A stretch of DNA of 28,304 nt from an uncultured Clostridia bacterium. GTDB taxonomy: Bacteria; Bacillota; Clostridia; Christensenellales; Aristaeellaceae. Below, in pieces: positions 1 through 7,933 of the stretch. The DNA is taken from assembly GCA_934615235.1 (NCBI GenBank), contig CAKTTL010000028.1, positions 1-28,304 on the forward strand. The letters run 5' to 3'. The notes under the pieces were generated by a model, which was given only the letters and a program-made list of their open reading frames with translations, had not been told where the DNA came from and did no database searches. Position numbers and translations under genes: made by a program. Position 1 is the stretch's first letter. Each line of letters starts with the position of its first letter.

Positions 1-777
1 CAGGCGGACGAAGCCGTCCGGCAGGCCGTCGCGCTCGGCTATCGCCTGATCGACACGGCGCAGGCCTATGGCAACGAAGCGGGCGTGGGACGCGGCGCGC
101 GCAGCTGCGGTCTGAAGCGCGAAGCGCTGTTTATCACCTCCAAAGTCGCCGCGGAAAACAAAACGTACGCCTCCGCCGCGCAGTCGATCGACGAAAGCCT
201 TCGCAAAATGGGACTGGACTATATTGACCTGATGATTATTCACAGCCCGCAGCCTTGGGCGGAATTCCGCGGCGAAAAGCGCTACTTCGACGAAAACCGC
301 GAGGTCTGGCGCGCGCTCGAGGATGCGTACAGGGCCGGGAAGCTGCGCGCGATCGGCGTTTCCAACTTCCTGACGGACGATCTTGAAAACCTTCTTGCCG
401 CATGCACGATCCGGCCGATGGTCAACCAGATTCTCACGCACATCGCCAACACGCCGCTGAAGCTGATCGATTTCTGCCGGAAAAACGACGTTCTCTGCGA
501 AGCGTATTCCCCCATCGCGCACGGCGAAGCGCTCAAAAACGCCGGGGTCGTCCGCATGGCGGAACGCTGCGGCGTAACCCCGGCGCAGCTTTGCGTGCGC
601 TACGTGCTGCAGCTGGGCATGGTCGCGCTCCCGAAGACGGGCAACCCCGCACACATGCAGGCAAACGCAGCCGTCGATTTTGAAATCAGCGCCGCGGATC
701 TGGAAACCCTCAAGCACATCGACAGGATCAAAGATTACGGCGAATACAGTTTCTTCCCCGTTTTCAGCGGAAAATAA
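1..777 (+). CDS. Aldo/keto reductase, 5' end outside window
   Basis: NAD(P)H-dependent oxidoreductase of the AKR superfamily, expected to reduce aldehydes or ketones in the cytoplasm. The reading frame is open from base 1, so the true start lies upstream and about 258 residues are visible. The first residues carry the AKR signature GYRLIDTAQAYGNE, with the catalytic Asp and Tyr. The catalytic Lys follows in ITSKV and the His in IIHSPQP. The cofactor-loop region near the C-terminus (ALPKTGNPAHMQAN) also fits the family. The gene ends in TAA 22 bases before the next AKR gene on the same strand, so the two are probably co-transcribed. The substrate cannot be inferred. An ATG at 85 is only an internal Met, because the signature residues lie before it. 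Confidence 0.93.
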   Translation, partial: QADEAVRQAVALGYRLIDTAQAYGNEAGVGRGARSCGLKREALFITSKVAAENKTYASAAQSIDESLRKMGLDYIDLMIIHSPQPWAEFRGEKRYFDENREVWRALEDAYRAGKLRAIGVSNFLTDDLENLLAACTIRPMVNQILTHIANTPLKLIDFCRKNDVLCEAYSPIAHGEALKNAGVVRMAERCGVTPAQLCVRYVLQLGMVALPKTGNPAHMQANAAVDFEISAADLETLKHIDRIKDYGEYSFFPVFSGK

Positions 778-799
778 AAAACGAAAGGATAGATGAAAA

Positions 800-1903
800 A
801 TGGATGGAATCAAAAAGAATTTCGGTTTCGGCGCAATGCGCCTGCCGATGAAGGGCAGCGAGGTCGATCTCGACCAGACCCGGCAGATGGTCGATACCTT
901 TCTCGCTGAAGGCTTCAACTATTTTGACACCGCGCATGGCTACATTCAGGGCAAAAGCGAAACCGTGCTCAAAGCCTGTCTGACCAGCCGTTACCCCCGC
1001 GATCAGTACATCCTCACCAACAAGCTGACCGGCGGTTTCTTCAAGAGCGAGGAGGAGATTCGCCCGCTTTTCGCGCAGCAGCTGGCCGCCTGCGGCGTTG
1101 ATTATTTCGATTTTTATCTCATGCACGCGCAGAACGCAAACGAATTCCAGAAGTTCAAAGCCTGCCGCGCCTATGAAACGGCTTTCGCGCTGAAAGCCGA
1201 AGGCAAAGTGCGTCACGTCGGCATTTCCTTCCACGATACGGCGGACGTGCTCGAACAGATTCTGACCGAATACCCTCAAATCGAAGTCGTGCAGATTCAG
1301 TTTAACTACGTCGATTACGACGATCCGGCCGTACAGAGCCGCAAATGCTACGAGGTCTGCCGCAAACACAACAAGCCCGTGCTCGTCATGGAACCGGTCA
1401 AGGGCGGCAACCTGGTCAACCTGCCGCAGGACGCAATGGACGTGCTCAACGCGCTCCATGGCGGCAGCGCCGCCAGCTATGCCATCCGCTTTGCCGCCGG
1501 TTTCCCGGGCATGATGATGGTGCTCTCCGGCATGAGCAGCCTGGAGCAGATGCGGGACAACCTCAGCTACATGAAGGATTTCAAGCCGCTGAACGAAGCG
1601 GAGCTTGCCGCGGTCGAAAAGGTGCAGCGGATTTTCCACGGCCTGCACCTGATTCCCTGCACAGCCTGCCGCTACTGCACCGACGGCTGCCCCAGGCATA
1701 TCTCCATCCCCGATCTTTTTGCCGTGATGAACACCAGGCAGCAGTATCACGACTGGAACACGAACTATTACTACGGCATTCACACCGCGACGGGCGGCCG
1801 CGCGTCCGACTGCATCAAATGCGGCAAATGCGAAAAGGCCTGCCCGCAGCACCTGCCCATCCGCAAACTGTTGGAAGACATTGCAAAAGAATTTGAAAAG
1901 TAA
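800..1903 (+). CDS. Aldo/keto reductase with C-terminal 2[4Fe-4S] ferredoxin domain
   Basis: A 367-residue fusion. Residues about 1-270 form an AKR barrel with FDTAHGY (catalytic Asp and Tyr), LTNKL (Lys) and YLMHAQN (His). The tail carries two CxxCxxCxxxCP motifs, CTACRYCTDGCP and CIKCGKCEKACP, which are typical ligands for two [4Fe-4S] clusters. Such proteins are common in anaerobes and are thought to couple carbonyl reduction or oxidation to ferredoxin-level electron carriers; the actual substrate is unknown. The ATG is preceded by AAAGGA about 11 bases upstream. It follows another AKR gene by 22 bases, suggesting a two-gene operon. Downstream, a perfect hairpin (1931-1964) separates it from the convergent ABC genes. 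Confidence 0.94.
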   Translation: MDGIKKNFGFGAMRLPMKGSEVDLDQTRQMVDTFLAEGFNYFDTAHGYIQGKSETVLKACLTSRYPRDQYILTNKLTGGFFKSEEEIRPLFAQQLAACGVDYFDFYLMHAQNANEFQKFKACRAYETAFALKAEGKVRHVGISFHDTADVLEQILTEYPQIEVVQIQFNYVDYDDPAVQSRKCYEVCRKHNKPVLVMEPVKGGNLVNLPQDAMDVLNALHGGSAASYAIRFAAGFPGMMMVLSGMSSLEQMRDNLSYMKDFKPLNEAELAAVEKVQRIFHGLHLIPCTACRYCTDGCPRHISIPDLFAVMNTRQQYHDWNTNYYYGIHTATGGRASDCIKCGKCEKACPQHLPIRKLLEDIAKEFEK

Positions 1904-1930
1904 ATTCAGGGAGAGCTTTTTCAAAAAAGA

Positions 1931-1964
1931 GAGGAACCTTCTTTCAGAAGAAAGAAGGTTCCTC
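1931..1964. repeat. Palindromic repeat copy A between convergent genes
   Basis: Perfect 15-bp inverted repeat (1931-1945 and 1950-1964) with loop AGAA. The stem begins GAGGAACC and its mate ends GGTTCCTC. The stem core is identical to that of copy C (17108-17143) and differs by one base pair from copy B (12370-12417). It lacks the CTGGGGG outer arm of the other copies. It lies 27 bases after the AKR stop and 63 bases beyond the ABC gene stop, where it could terminate transcription from either side, although no long T-tract follows. Confidence 0.75.
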
Positions 1965-2027
1965 CCACTCTTGTCCCTGCCTCCGGAAAAGCCGTCTGAA
2001 CGCGAATTTGTTCACGCTTTGTTTTTT

Positions 2028-3854
2028 TCAAACATAATACTGCGCCTGTGCGTTCCACAGCTCCGCATATTTGCCGTTTTCGTCGGCCAGCAGCTGCTCG
2101 TGCGTTCCTGTCTGCACGACGCAGCCGTCGTTGAAAACGGCAATTTTATCGCAAAAACGGCAGGAGGCAAGCCGGTGACTGATATACACGGCCGTTTTAT
2201 CGCCCGAGATAGCGTTAAAGTTCGAATACACCTCATATTCGGACACCGGATCGAGCGCCGCCGTCGGCTCGTCGAGCAGAATAAACGGCGCGTCTTTATA
2301 AAGCGCGCGGGCCAGCGCGATCTTCTGCGCTTCGCCGCCGGATACCTCTACGCCATGCTCGTCGTAGTTTTTATAAAGATATGTGCGCAGTCCGTCCGGC
2401 AGCGATCGCAGCCGGTCGCCGAAGTTCGCTTTTTCAAGGCATTCCTTCGCCCGCGCCGGGTCGAACGTGTCTCCCGAGGCGACAACCTGCCCCAGCTGGA
2501 AGGAAAAGAGCCGGAAATCCTGAAAGACGACGGAAAAAATGGACATATACTCGTCGTAATCATATTTCCTGATATTCACGCCGTTGAGAAGAATCTCTCC
2601 CTCTGTCGGATCGTACAGCCGGCAGAGAAGTTTGATAAACGTCGTCTTGCCCGAGCCGTTCATCCCGACAATCGCCAGCTTTTCGCCGATCCTGAATTTC
2701 AGGTTTACATGCCGCAGTGCGTAACAATCCGTGTTCGGATACCGGAACGAAACGTCGCGGAATTCGATATCGTACTCGTTATCGTCGCGTTTTTCAACGG
2801 TAAGCGAGCCCTGATACATGTTGTTTGGAATATCGAAATAAGAGAAATACCGCCTGAGATAATAATGGTTCTCGATCGCCAGCTGCGCGGTCGTCACCAG
2901 ATCGCCGATCGCCTGGATAAGCATCATCAGACAGGCGACGTATCTGGCAATCGAGCCCACGCTCACCTCGCCCGCCAGCGCGCCGGCAATCATCGCGGCA
3001 TACGCGCCGAACTCCAGCCCCTTTTGCGCGATCACGCGCGGTATGCTGCAAAGCGCCTGCTTATTCGTCTTGCGGATCTGCTCCGTCCCGTTAAGCTGCA
3101 GCGTGCGCTTGAAGGATTCGCTTATGAATTTCTCCATCCCGTAAAGCCGAATCTCCATACCCGCGCCGTAATCGTTCACGTACGCGTCTTCCTTGTTCGC
3201 ACGCAGGTTTTCATGCACGCATCTTTCCCCATACTCGCGCTCCAGCCGGTTATGGACAGAATTGAAACAGACCGTAACCGCCGTCGTCAGCATCACGCCG
3301 CCCACAAGCGCCAGTTTATACGCACCGGGAATCGCGCCCATCCGAAAAAACGAAACCGACAGCGCCGCCGACGCAATCAGGCTCGTTACGCTCTCCGCCG
3401 CGCGGCGCAGCGTCGCGTAGAGATAAAAACAATTATAACCCGTCTGCGATTCCATCTCGATGCGCTTGCGCAGGAGCGAAACGTTGTGATCTTCGATGGA
3501 CTCATACGCCATGCTCATCGCTTTTTCCGCATACTGCCATTCCTCCGCGCGGTAAATCGCGCCGGTCGATACCTCCTGCTCGGCCGCGCAGAACGTCTGA
3601 AAAAGCCGCAACAGGAACGCAAGCCCCACGGCCGCCGCCGCATACTGCGCCGCCGCGCGCGCCCCGCCCGCGCAGAGCGCGTCGATCACCTTTGCGGAGA
3701 AGTACACCGGCACGTAAGGGATCACGGCCTTCAGGACCGCCTGCATCAGCAGGCTGACGGCGTAGCGCTTCTCGAACGCAAACGTTCTTTTGACCGCGCG
3801 AAGCGCGATCTGCATATGCTCCCGCAGCGTCATTTTTTCTCTTGCTTCTTTCAT
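2028..3854 (-). CDS. ABC exporter half-transporter (permease plus ATPase)
   Basis: A 608-residue type I ABC exporter: membrane domain over residues about 40-330 and nucleotide-binding domain over about 355-608. Walker A is GMNGSGKTT (~395), the Q-loop is VFQDFRLF, the signature is VSGGEAQKIALARAL (~503), Walker B with catalytic Glu is ILLDEPTAALDP, and the switch His is in ISHRLAS. The ATG has AAGGAG about 8 bases upstream and overlaps the stop of the upstream ABC gene by four bases (ATGA), so the two products very likely form a heterodimer. Unlike many heterodimeric exporters, neither partner shows an obviously degenerate catalytic Glu or signature. Cargo is unknown; a peptide or a drug-like compound is possible. 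A terminator-like palindrome lies downstream. Confidence 0.93.
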   Translation of the reverse strand: MKEAREKMTLREHMQIALRAVKRTFAFEKRYAVSLLMQAVLKAVIPYVPVYFSAKVIDALCAGGARAAAQYAAAAVGLAFLLRLFQTFCAAEQEVSTGAIYRAEEWQYAEKAMSMAYESIEDHNVSLLRKRIEMESQTGYNCFYLYATLRRAAESVTSLIASAALSVSFFRMGAIPGAYKLALVGGVMLTTAVTVCFNSVHNRLEREYGERCVHENLRANKEDAYVNDYGAGMEIRLYGMEKFISESFKRTLQLNGTEQIRKTNKQALCSIPRVIAQKGLEFGAYAAMIAGALAGEVSVGSIARYVACLMMLIQAIGDLVTTAQLAIENHYYLRRYFSYFDIPNNMYQGSLTVEKRDDNEYDIEFRDVSFRYPNTDCYALRHVNLKFRIGEKLAIVGMNGSGKTTFIKLLCRLYDPTEGEILLNGVNIRKYDYDEYMSIFSVVFQDFRLFSFQLGQVVASGDTFDPARAKECLEKANFGDRLRSLPDGLRTYLYKNYDEHGVEVSGGEAQKIALARALYKDAPFILLDEPTAALDPVSEYEVYSNFNAISGDKTAVYISHRLASCRFCDKIAVFNDGCVVQTGTHEQLLADENGKYAELWNAQAQYYV

Positions 3855-5689
3855 TTCGCCGTCTCCTTTCCCTCCGTATACCAGCAGCTCTGGATTCCGA
3901 AAAGCTCCCTGTATTTGCCGCCCTGCGCCAGCAGCTGCGCGTGCGTGCCCTCCTCCAGCACGCGGCCGTTTTCAAGATAGAGTATGCGGTCGCAGAAAGC
4001 CGTGGAGGCAAGCCTGTGCGAGATGAAAAGCGAGGTTTTATCCTGCGCCATTTCGTTATACTCGGTATAAATTTCGCTCTCGGCAATCGGATCGAGCGCC
4101 GCTGTCGGCTCGTCAAGGATGAGCACGGGAGCATCTTTGTACAGCGCGCGGGCGAGCATCAGCTTCTGCGCCTCGCCGCCGGATAATTCAACGGCGCGCT
4201 CGTTGAGCTGCTTATCAAAGCAGGTGCGCAGGCCGTCGGGCAGCGCGTCGAGCTTCCTGCCAAGCCCTGCGCGGCGCAGGCAGTCCTCCGCCCGGGCAAG
4301 GTCGGTCTCTTCAAACGTCCGCCCGGAAACATGCTCGGCCAGCGTGAAAAACGCCGTCCGAATCTGCTGGAATACAGGCGAAAACAGGCGGAAATAATCC
4401 TTGCGGCGGAACTTGTCCACCGGCACGCCGTCCAGGCGGATTGTCCCGGACGTCGGCCGGTACAGACCGCAGGCGAGCTTCACAATCGTCGTCTTGCCCG
4501 CGCCGTTAAGGCCGACCAGCGCCAGCTTTTCGCCGGCATGCAGCGTAAAGGAGAGATTGTGCAGCGTATCCTTCTGCGCGCCTTCATAGCGGAAGCAGAC
4601 GTTTTCAAACGCAATCTCCGGCGCGTGCGCCATATGTTCGTCCGCGCGCGCCTCGCCCGTGCCGTCCGTTTCGGGAAATTCGAGAAACTCGCGCAGATCG
4701 CACAGCGACAGGCTGATCGAGTGCAGGCCGTTCCAGCATTCGATCACGCCGCCCACCCAGGACGCAAACGACGAAATCGCGGCAAAATACAGCACAAACC
4801 TGTCCGCCGTAATTTCGCCGCGCGCGAACATCGAAATCAGCAGCGCATACGCGCCCGCGTCGCGGACGAGAATCACAACCAGATCCGCCGCGCGTGCAAA
4901 AAACTTGCGAACGACCGTTTTCCGGTCCCATGCCGCTCTCCGGCCGCACAAATCCTGAAAGCACGCGCGCAGCCACCCGGCCAGACTGTAAATGCGGATG
5001 TCCTTCGCGCAGGCGAAATCAGCCGCCTGCTTTTGAATATAATCAAACTGCCGGTCGATTGCCGAGGTCTGCGGCCGGACGGAGTATTCCCAGTTGTTAT
5101 ACGCGCGCAGCGCCATCCAGTTCACGATGGGCGCAATCGTCAGAAGCGGCACAAGCCACGGGCTTGCAAAGGAAATCATCGTGCCGAAAAGCAGATACCC
5201 CAACACGTTTTTGATAACGCCGAACCCGTTGGTGATCATATCGATCAGCGGCTGCCTGCCGTCCCACATCCATGTGCTTTTCTGCGCGCGTTTATAAAGA
5301 TCGCGCATGCTCTTTTTCTCAAAATCCTGATACGGCATCGAAAGCGCCTTGCGGGTCAGCGCGTCGACAGCCTCATAGCGATAGCGGCTGATGGCGCCGT
5401 CCTTCACGCGCTCCAGCGCGGTCGTGATCAGAGAACAGGCAAAAATCCCCGCCGTCGCAAGCCCTACGCTGCGCAAGGCCAGCGCCGCCGGTTTCGCCGC
5501 CGTCACCTCGCCGACCACCAGCGCAGGCAGATAAATCTGCAGATATTGCAGCGTAATATCCACCGGAATCAGCAGGATGACAATGCAAAACGCCAGCGGC
5601 GCGCTGCGAATCAGCCGCCGCGCGGACCAGAGCATGTTCGACGCAGCGGAACGATACGGCTTTTTCCTTGCTTCTTCTGTTCGTTTCAA
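3851..5689 (-). CDS. ABC exporter half-transporter, partner of the 2028-3854 gene
   Basis: About 612 residues. The N-terminal six-helix exporter domain is followed by an ATPase with Walker A GLNGAGKTT (~391), Q-loop VFQQIRTAFF, signature LSGGEAQKLMLARAL (~500), Walker B ILDEPTAALDP and switch His ISHRLAS. The start is uncertain. The frame opens after a stop at 5711-5713 and contains no upstream ATG. A TTG at 5698 sits directly against the GAAGGGAG motif (5699-5706), which is too close. The TTG at 5689 is spaced 9 bases from it and is preferred. The next in-frame ATG is at 5635 and lacks a ribosome binding site. The gene overlaps the downstream ABC gene by four bases. It lies downstream of a LytTR/GHKL pair but is separated from it by a terminator. 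Confidence 0.92.
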   Translation of the reverse strand: MKRTEEARKKPYRSAASNMLWSARRLIRSAPLAFCIVILLIPVDITLQYLQIYLPALVVGEVTAAKPAALALRSVGLATAGIFACSLITTALERVKDGAISRYRYEAVDALTRKALSMPYQDFEKKSMRDLYKRAQKSTWMWDGRQPLIDMITNGFGVIKNVLGYLLFGTMISFASPWLVPLLTIAPIVNWMALRAYNNWEYSVRPQTSAIDRQFDYIQKQAADFACAKDIRIYSLAGWLRACFQDLCGRRAAWDRKTVVRKFFARAADLVVILVRDAGAYALLISMFARGEITADRFVLYFAAISSFASWVGGVIECWNGLHSISLSLCDLREFLEFPETDGTGEARADEHMAHAPEIAFENVCFRYEGAQKDTLHNLSFTLHAGEKLALVGLNGAGKTTIVKLACGLYRPTSGTIRLDGVPVDKFRRKDYFRLFSPVFQQIRTAFFTLAEHVSGRTFEETDLARAEDCLRRAGLGRKLDALPDGLRTCFDKQLNERAVELSGGEAQKLMLARALYKDAPVLILDEPTAALDPIAESEIYTEYNEMAQDKTSLFISHRLASTAFCDRILYLENGRVLEEGTHAQLLAQGGKYRELFGIQSCWYTEGKETAK

Positions 5690-5733
5690 AGCCTCCAACT
5701 CCCTTCGCCGTCATCGTAACACAAAACCGCGGC

Positions 5734-5778
5734 AAAAAAAGAATTCGTGCACGAAACGCTCTCCTCCGTGCACGAATT
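5734..5778 (-). terminator. Intrinsic terminator after the histidine kinase gene
   Basis: A perfect 12-bp inverted repeat (5742-5753 and 5767-5778, AATTCGTGCACG and its complement) with a 13-base loop. On the minus strand it is followed by C and seven Ts (5734-5740). It begins about 10 bases after the kinase stop codon and lies about 45 bases before the ABC start, so it should separate or attenuate transcription between the two units. Confidence 0.85.
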
Positions 5779-5788
5779 GCATTTTCCG

Positions 5789-6439
5789 TCATTCAACCGC
5801 AGGCACAAGAAATTCCGTTGAAAACGCGCCGTCCTCGCTGTTAAACTTAATCCATCCGTTATGCTCCTCGACGATGCTCTGCGCGCGTACAAGCCCGAAG
5901 CCATGCAGCCCGGCTTTACGGCTGGCAAAGAGCGCTCCGCGCTTTTTCTGTTTCGCCGCAGCGGAATTGAGCATGGAAAAATAAAGCATTTTCCCCTTCA
6001 TCGCGATAAAGAGACGGATAAAGCGCTCCCCGCTCGCGCCGGCGCACGCCTCAATTGCGTTATCGAGCAGGTTCCCCAAAAGAATGCTCAGCTCCACGTC
6101 GGAAATCGTCATCGCATCGGGAATATTGGCCTTGACGTTTACCCGAATCCCGGCGCTTTTCGCCTGCGCGATTTTGCTGGAAAGAATCGCGTCGGCGGAA
6201 ACATTGCCCGTTTTCACCAGCGTATCGATTCCCTGCAGCTTCGCCTCCAGCTCGTCGATATATTCCAGCGCGCGCTCATATTCGTCCGCGGCAATCTGCC
6301 CGCGCAGCGTCTGCAGATGGTGATGAAAATCATGCTTGAAGCCGCGCATTTCCTTATGGATGCTGCGCACCTCATTGAGGTGTTTTTCGGCCTGTTCCGT
6401 CTGCAATTCGATGATTTTCAGAAACGTTTTCTTTCTCAT
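5789..6439 (-). CDS. Soluble GHKL-type histidine kinase lacking a sensor domain
   Basis: 216 residues. A short coiled coil (residues about 10-35) leads into the dimerisation/phosphoacceptor helix FKHDFHHHLQTL, matching the AgrC/LytS-type H-box. The ATPase domain follows, with N-box LLGNLLDNAIEAC and G-box GFGLVRAQSIVEEHNG. Kinases of this class normally carry several transmembrane helices before the H-box. Here there are none, and the start ATG overlaps the response-regulator stop (ATGA), leaving no room for an N-terminal extension. It should phosphorylate the LytTR regulator encoded immediately upstream. Either it is a cytoplasmic sensor or it depends on another protein for input. A terminator follows it. 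Confidence 0.88.
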   Translation of the reverse strand: MRKKTFLKIIELQTEQAEKHLNEVRSIHKEMRGFKHDFHHHLQTLRGQIAADEYERALEYIDELEAKLQGIDTLVKTGNVSADAILSSKIAQAKSAGIRVNVKANIPDAMTISDVELSILLGNLLDNAIEACAGASGERFIRLFIAMKGKMLYFSMLNSAAAKQKKRGALFASRKAGLHGFGLVRAQSIVEEHNGWIKFNSEDGAFSTEFLVPAVE

Positions 6440-7146
6440 GGCTTTTCGTAATAGCGGATATACGCGCGGTTAATCTCGTCGTATTTTCCGCGCGCAAGCG
6501 GAACGGTTTCGCCGTTTTCCAGCCGCACCTCGCTGCGCGAGATGGATTGAACCCGCGAAAGCGAAACGAGATAGCTTCGATGGCAGCGGAAAAAGCGGCC
6601 GCTCAGCCGCGTTTCCAGCTCGGATATCTTCTCCTTCACGCGGTATTCGCGCGCGTCCGTGCGGATCAGCACATAATGCAGAAACGCCTCCACGCTGACA
6701 ATCTCGCGCTCATAGAGCTTTAGCGTTTCGCCCTCCGCCGCAATGACAAGATACGGCGGCTCGACGGCAAGCCTTTCGGCCGCGCGGTCGAGCACGGCGC
6801 GCAGCTTTTCCTCCGCGACGGGCTTCATCAGGTAATGCAGCGCGTCCACCTCATACCCTTCGCCAATAAATTCCGCATGTGAGGTTATGAAGAGAATCTC
6901 GGCGCGGCATTTTTCCCCGCGCAGGCGTCTGGCCAGCTCGATGCCGCTCATCGCGCCCATTTCCACATCCAGCAGCAGCGCGTCGAAATCGCGCTCCGTT
7001 TCATAATGAAACAGAAACGCCTCCGCCGAATCGAACGCCCGGAGAACAACCTCGTGTTCCCGGTCCGCCGCCCAGCCGGATACGGCCGCGCACAGCGCGT
7101 CTTTTTGTTCCGCCGCGTCGTCGCATACGGCGATTTTCAGCTTCAT
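6436..7146 (-). CDS. LytTR-family response regulator
   Basis: 236 residues. The receiver domain (about 1-120) has the acidic pair in AVCDDA, the phospho-acceptor Asp in ALLLDVEMG and the conserved Lys in YLMKPV. The C-terminal LytTR DNA-binding domain (about 140-235) shows the typical basic RFFRCHRSYLVSL segment. It is expected to bind direct-repeat promoter sites and activate transcription after phosphorylation by the adjacent GHKL kinase. The ATG has GGAG about 9 bases upstream and begins 19 bases after the dehydrogenase stop, so it may be transcribed with the ftsK-SDR genes. Its targets are unknown; the neighbouring ABC exporter is a natural candidate. Confidence 0.93.
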   Translation of the reverse strand: MKLKIAVCDDAAEQKDALCAAVSGWAADREHEVVLRAFDSAEAFLFHYETERDFDALLLDVEMGAMSGIELARRLRGEKCRAEILFITSHAEFIGEGYEVDALHYLMKPVAEEKLRAVLDRAAERLAVEPPYLVIAAEGETLKLYEREIVSVEAFLHYVLIRTDAREYRVKEKISELETRLSGRFFRCHRSYLVSLSRVQSISRSEVRLENGETVPLARGKYDEINRAYIRYYEKP

Positions 7147-7165
7147 TCCGATACTCCGCCAGCGT

Positions 7166-7933
7166 TTATCGCAGCTTCTGCTGCCGCATCCAGACGTTCA
7201 TCACCACGCGATGCGGCAGGAGCTTTGTCAGAAGCGTCTGCGCGCGCGTCACGAACCCGTACAGGCTTACGTCGCGGCCGCGCTTCGCGTCGCGCCATGC
7301 GCGCGCCACAATCTGCTCCGGCTCGTACATCGCGGCGTATTTTTTCACGACCACCGGCTCGTCCTTCGCGATCGCGCGGCCAAAGAAGTTCGTCTTCGTC
7401 CAGAACGGACACACGGCCGTCACCGACAGCCCGCGCCCCTTCACCTCGCGGTTCAGCGCGCGGCTGTAGCTCAGCACGAACGCCTTCGTCGCGCCGTAAA
7501 CGTTGATATACGGGATCGGCTGGAACGCCGCGACGGACGCGATGTTGATGATCTTGCCGCCCCGCGGCATATACGGCACGCTCAGCCGGCACATCGCCAT
7601 CACCGCGCCGCAGTTCAAATCCATCATGTTCAGACTTTCCGCCAGCGGCTCGTCCATCGCCGCGCGGAATTTGCCGTAGCCCGCGCAGTTGACGAGCAGC
7701 GCGATCTGCGGCTTTTCTTCTTCCAGCAGCGCGGCGTACGCGTCGTAGCTCGCGCGCACGGAAAGATCGAGCGCCACAGGACGCACGGGAAAGGCGAGCC
7801 TTAGCTCGTTCAGCTTATCCAGGCTACGGGCGATCACCCACACCTCGTCAAACGTCCCCCACTGCTGCACCGTTTCGGCGAACCGCCTGCCGATGCCGCT
7901 GGACGCGCCGGTAATTACGGCGATCTTTTTCAT
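7166..7933 (-). CDS. Short-chain dehydrogenase/reductase
   Basis: 255 residues of the classical SDR family. The cofactor loop is TGASSGIGRR (residues 8-17), NCAGYG is the adenine-binding NNAG equivalent, the catalytic Ser is in NIASVAAF, and YGATK carries the catalytic Tyr and Lys. It uses NAD(P)H; the substrate is unknown, and the extended C-terminal part resembles DltE/YqjQ-like members. The start ATG overlaps the ftsK stop by four bases (ATGA), so translation is probably coupled. The LytTR regulator gene follows after 19 bases. Confidence 0.92.
   Translation of the reverse strand: MKKIAVITGASSGIGRRFAETVQQWGTFDEVWVIARSLDKLNELRLAFPVRPVALDLSVRASYDAYAALLEEEKPQIALLVNCAGYGKFRAAMDEPLAESLNMMDLNCGAVMAMCRLSVPYMPRGGKIINIASVAAFQPIPYINVYGATKAFVLSYSRALNREVKGRGLSVTAVCPFWTKTNFFGRAIAKDEPVVVKKYAAMYEPEQIVARAWRDAKRGRDVSLYGFVTRAQTLLTKLLPHRVVMNVWMRQQKLR

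Noticed and set aside
764..1924. Minus-strand open frame opposite the ferredoxin-AKR gene
   Set aside because: No recognisable domains, while the plus strand encodes a complete AKR with Fe-S motifs.
1881..3980. Long plus-strand open frame opposite the first ABC gene
   Set aside because: Antisense shadow of an ABC transporter with all ATPase motifs. It also overlaps the end of the AKR gene.
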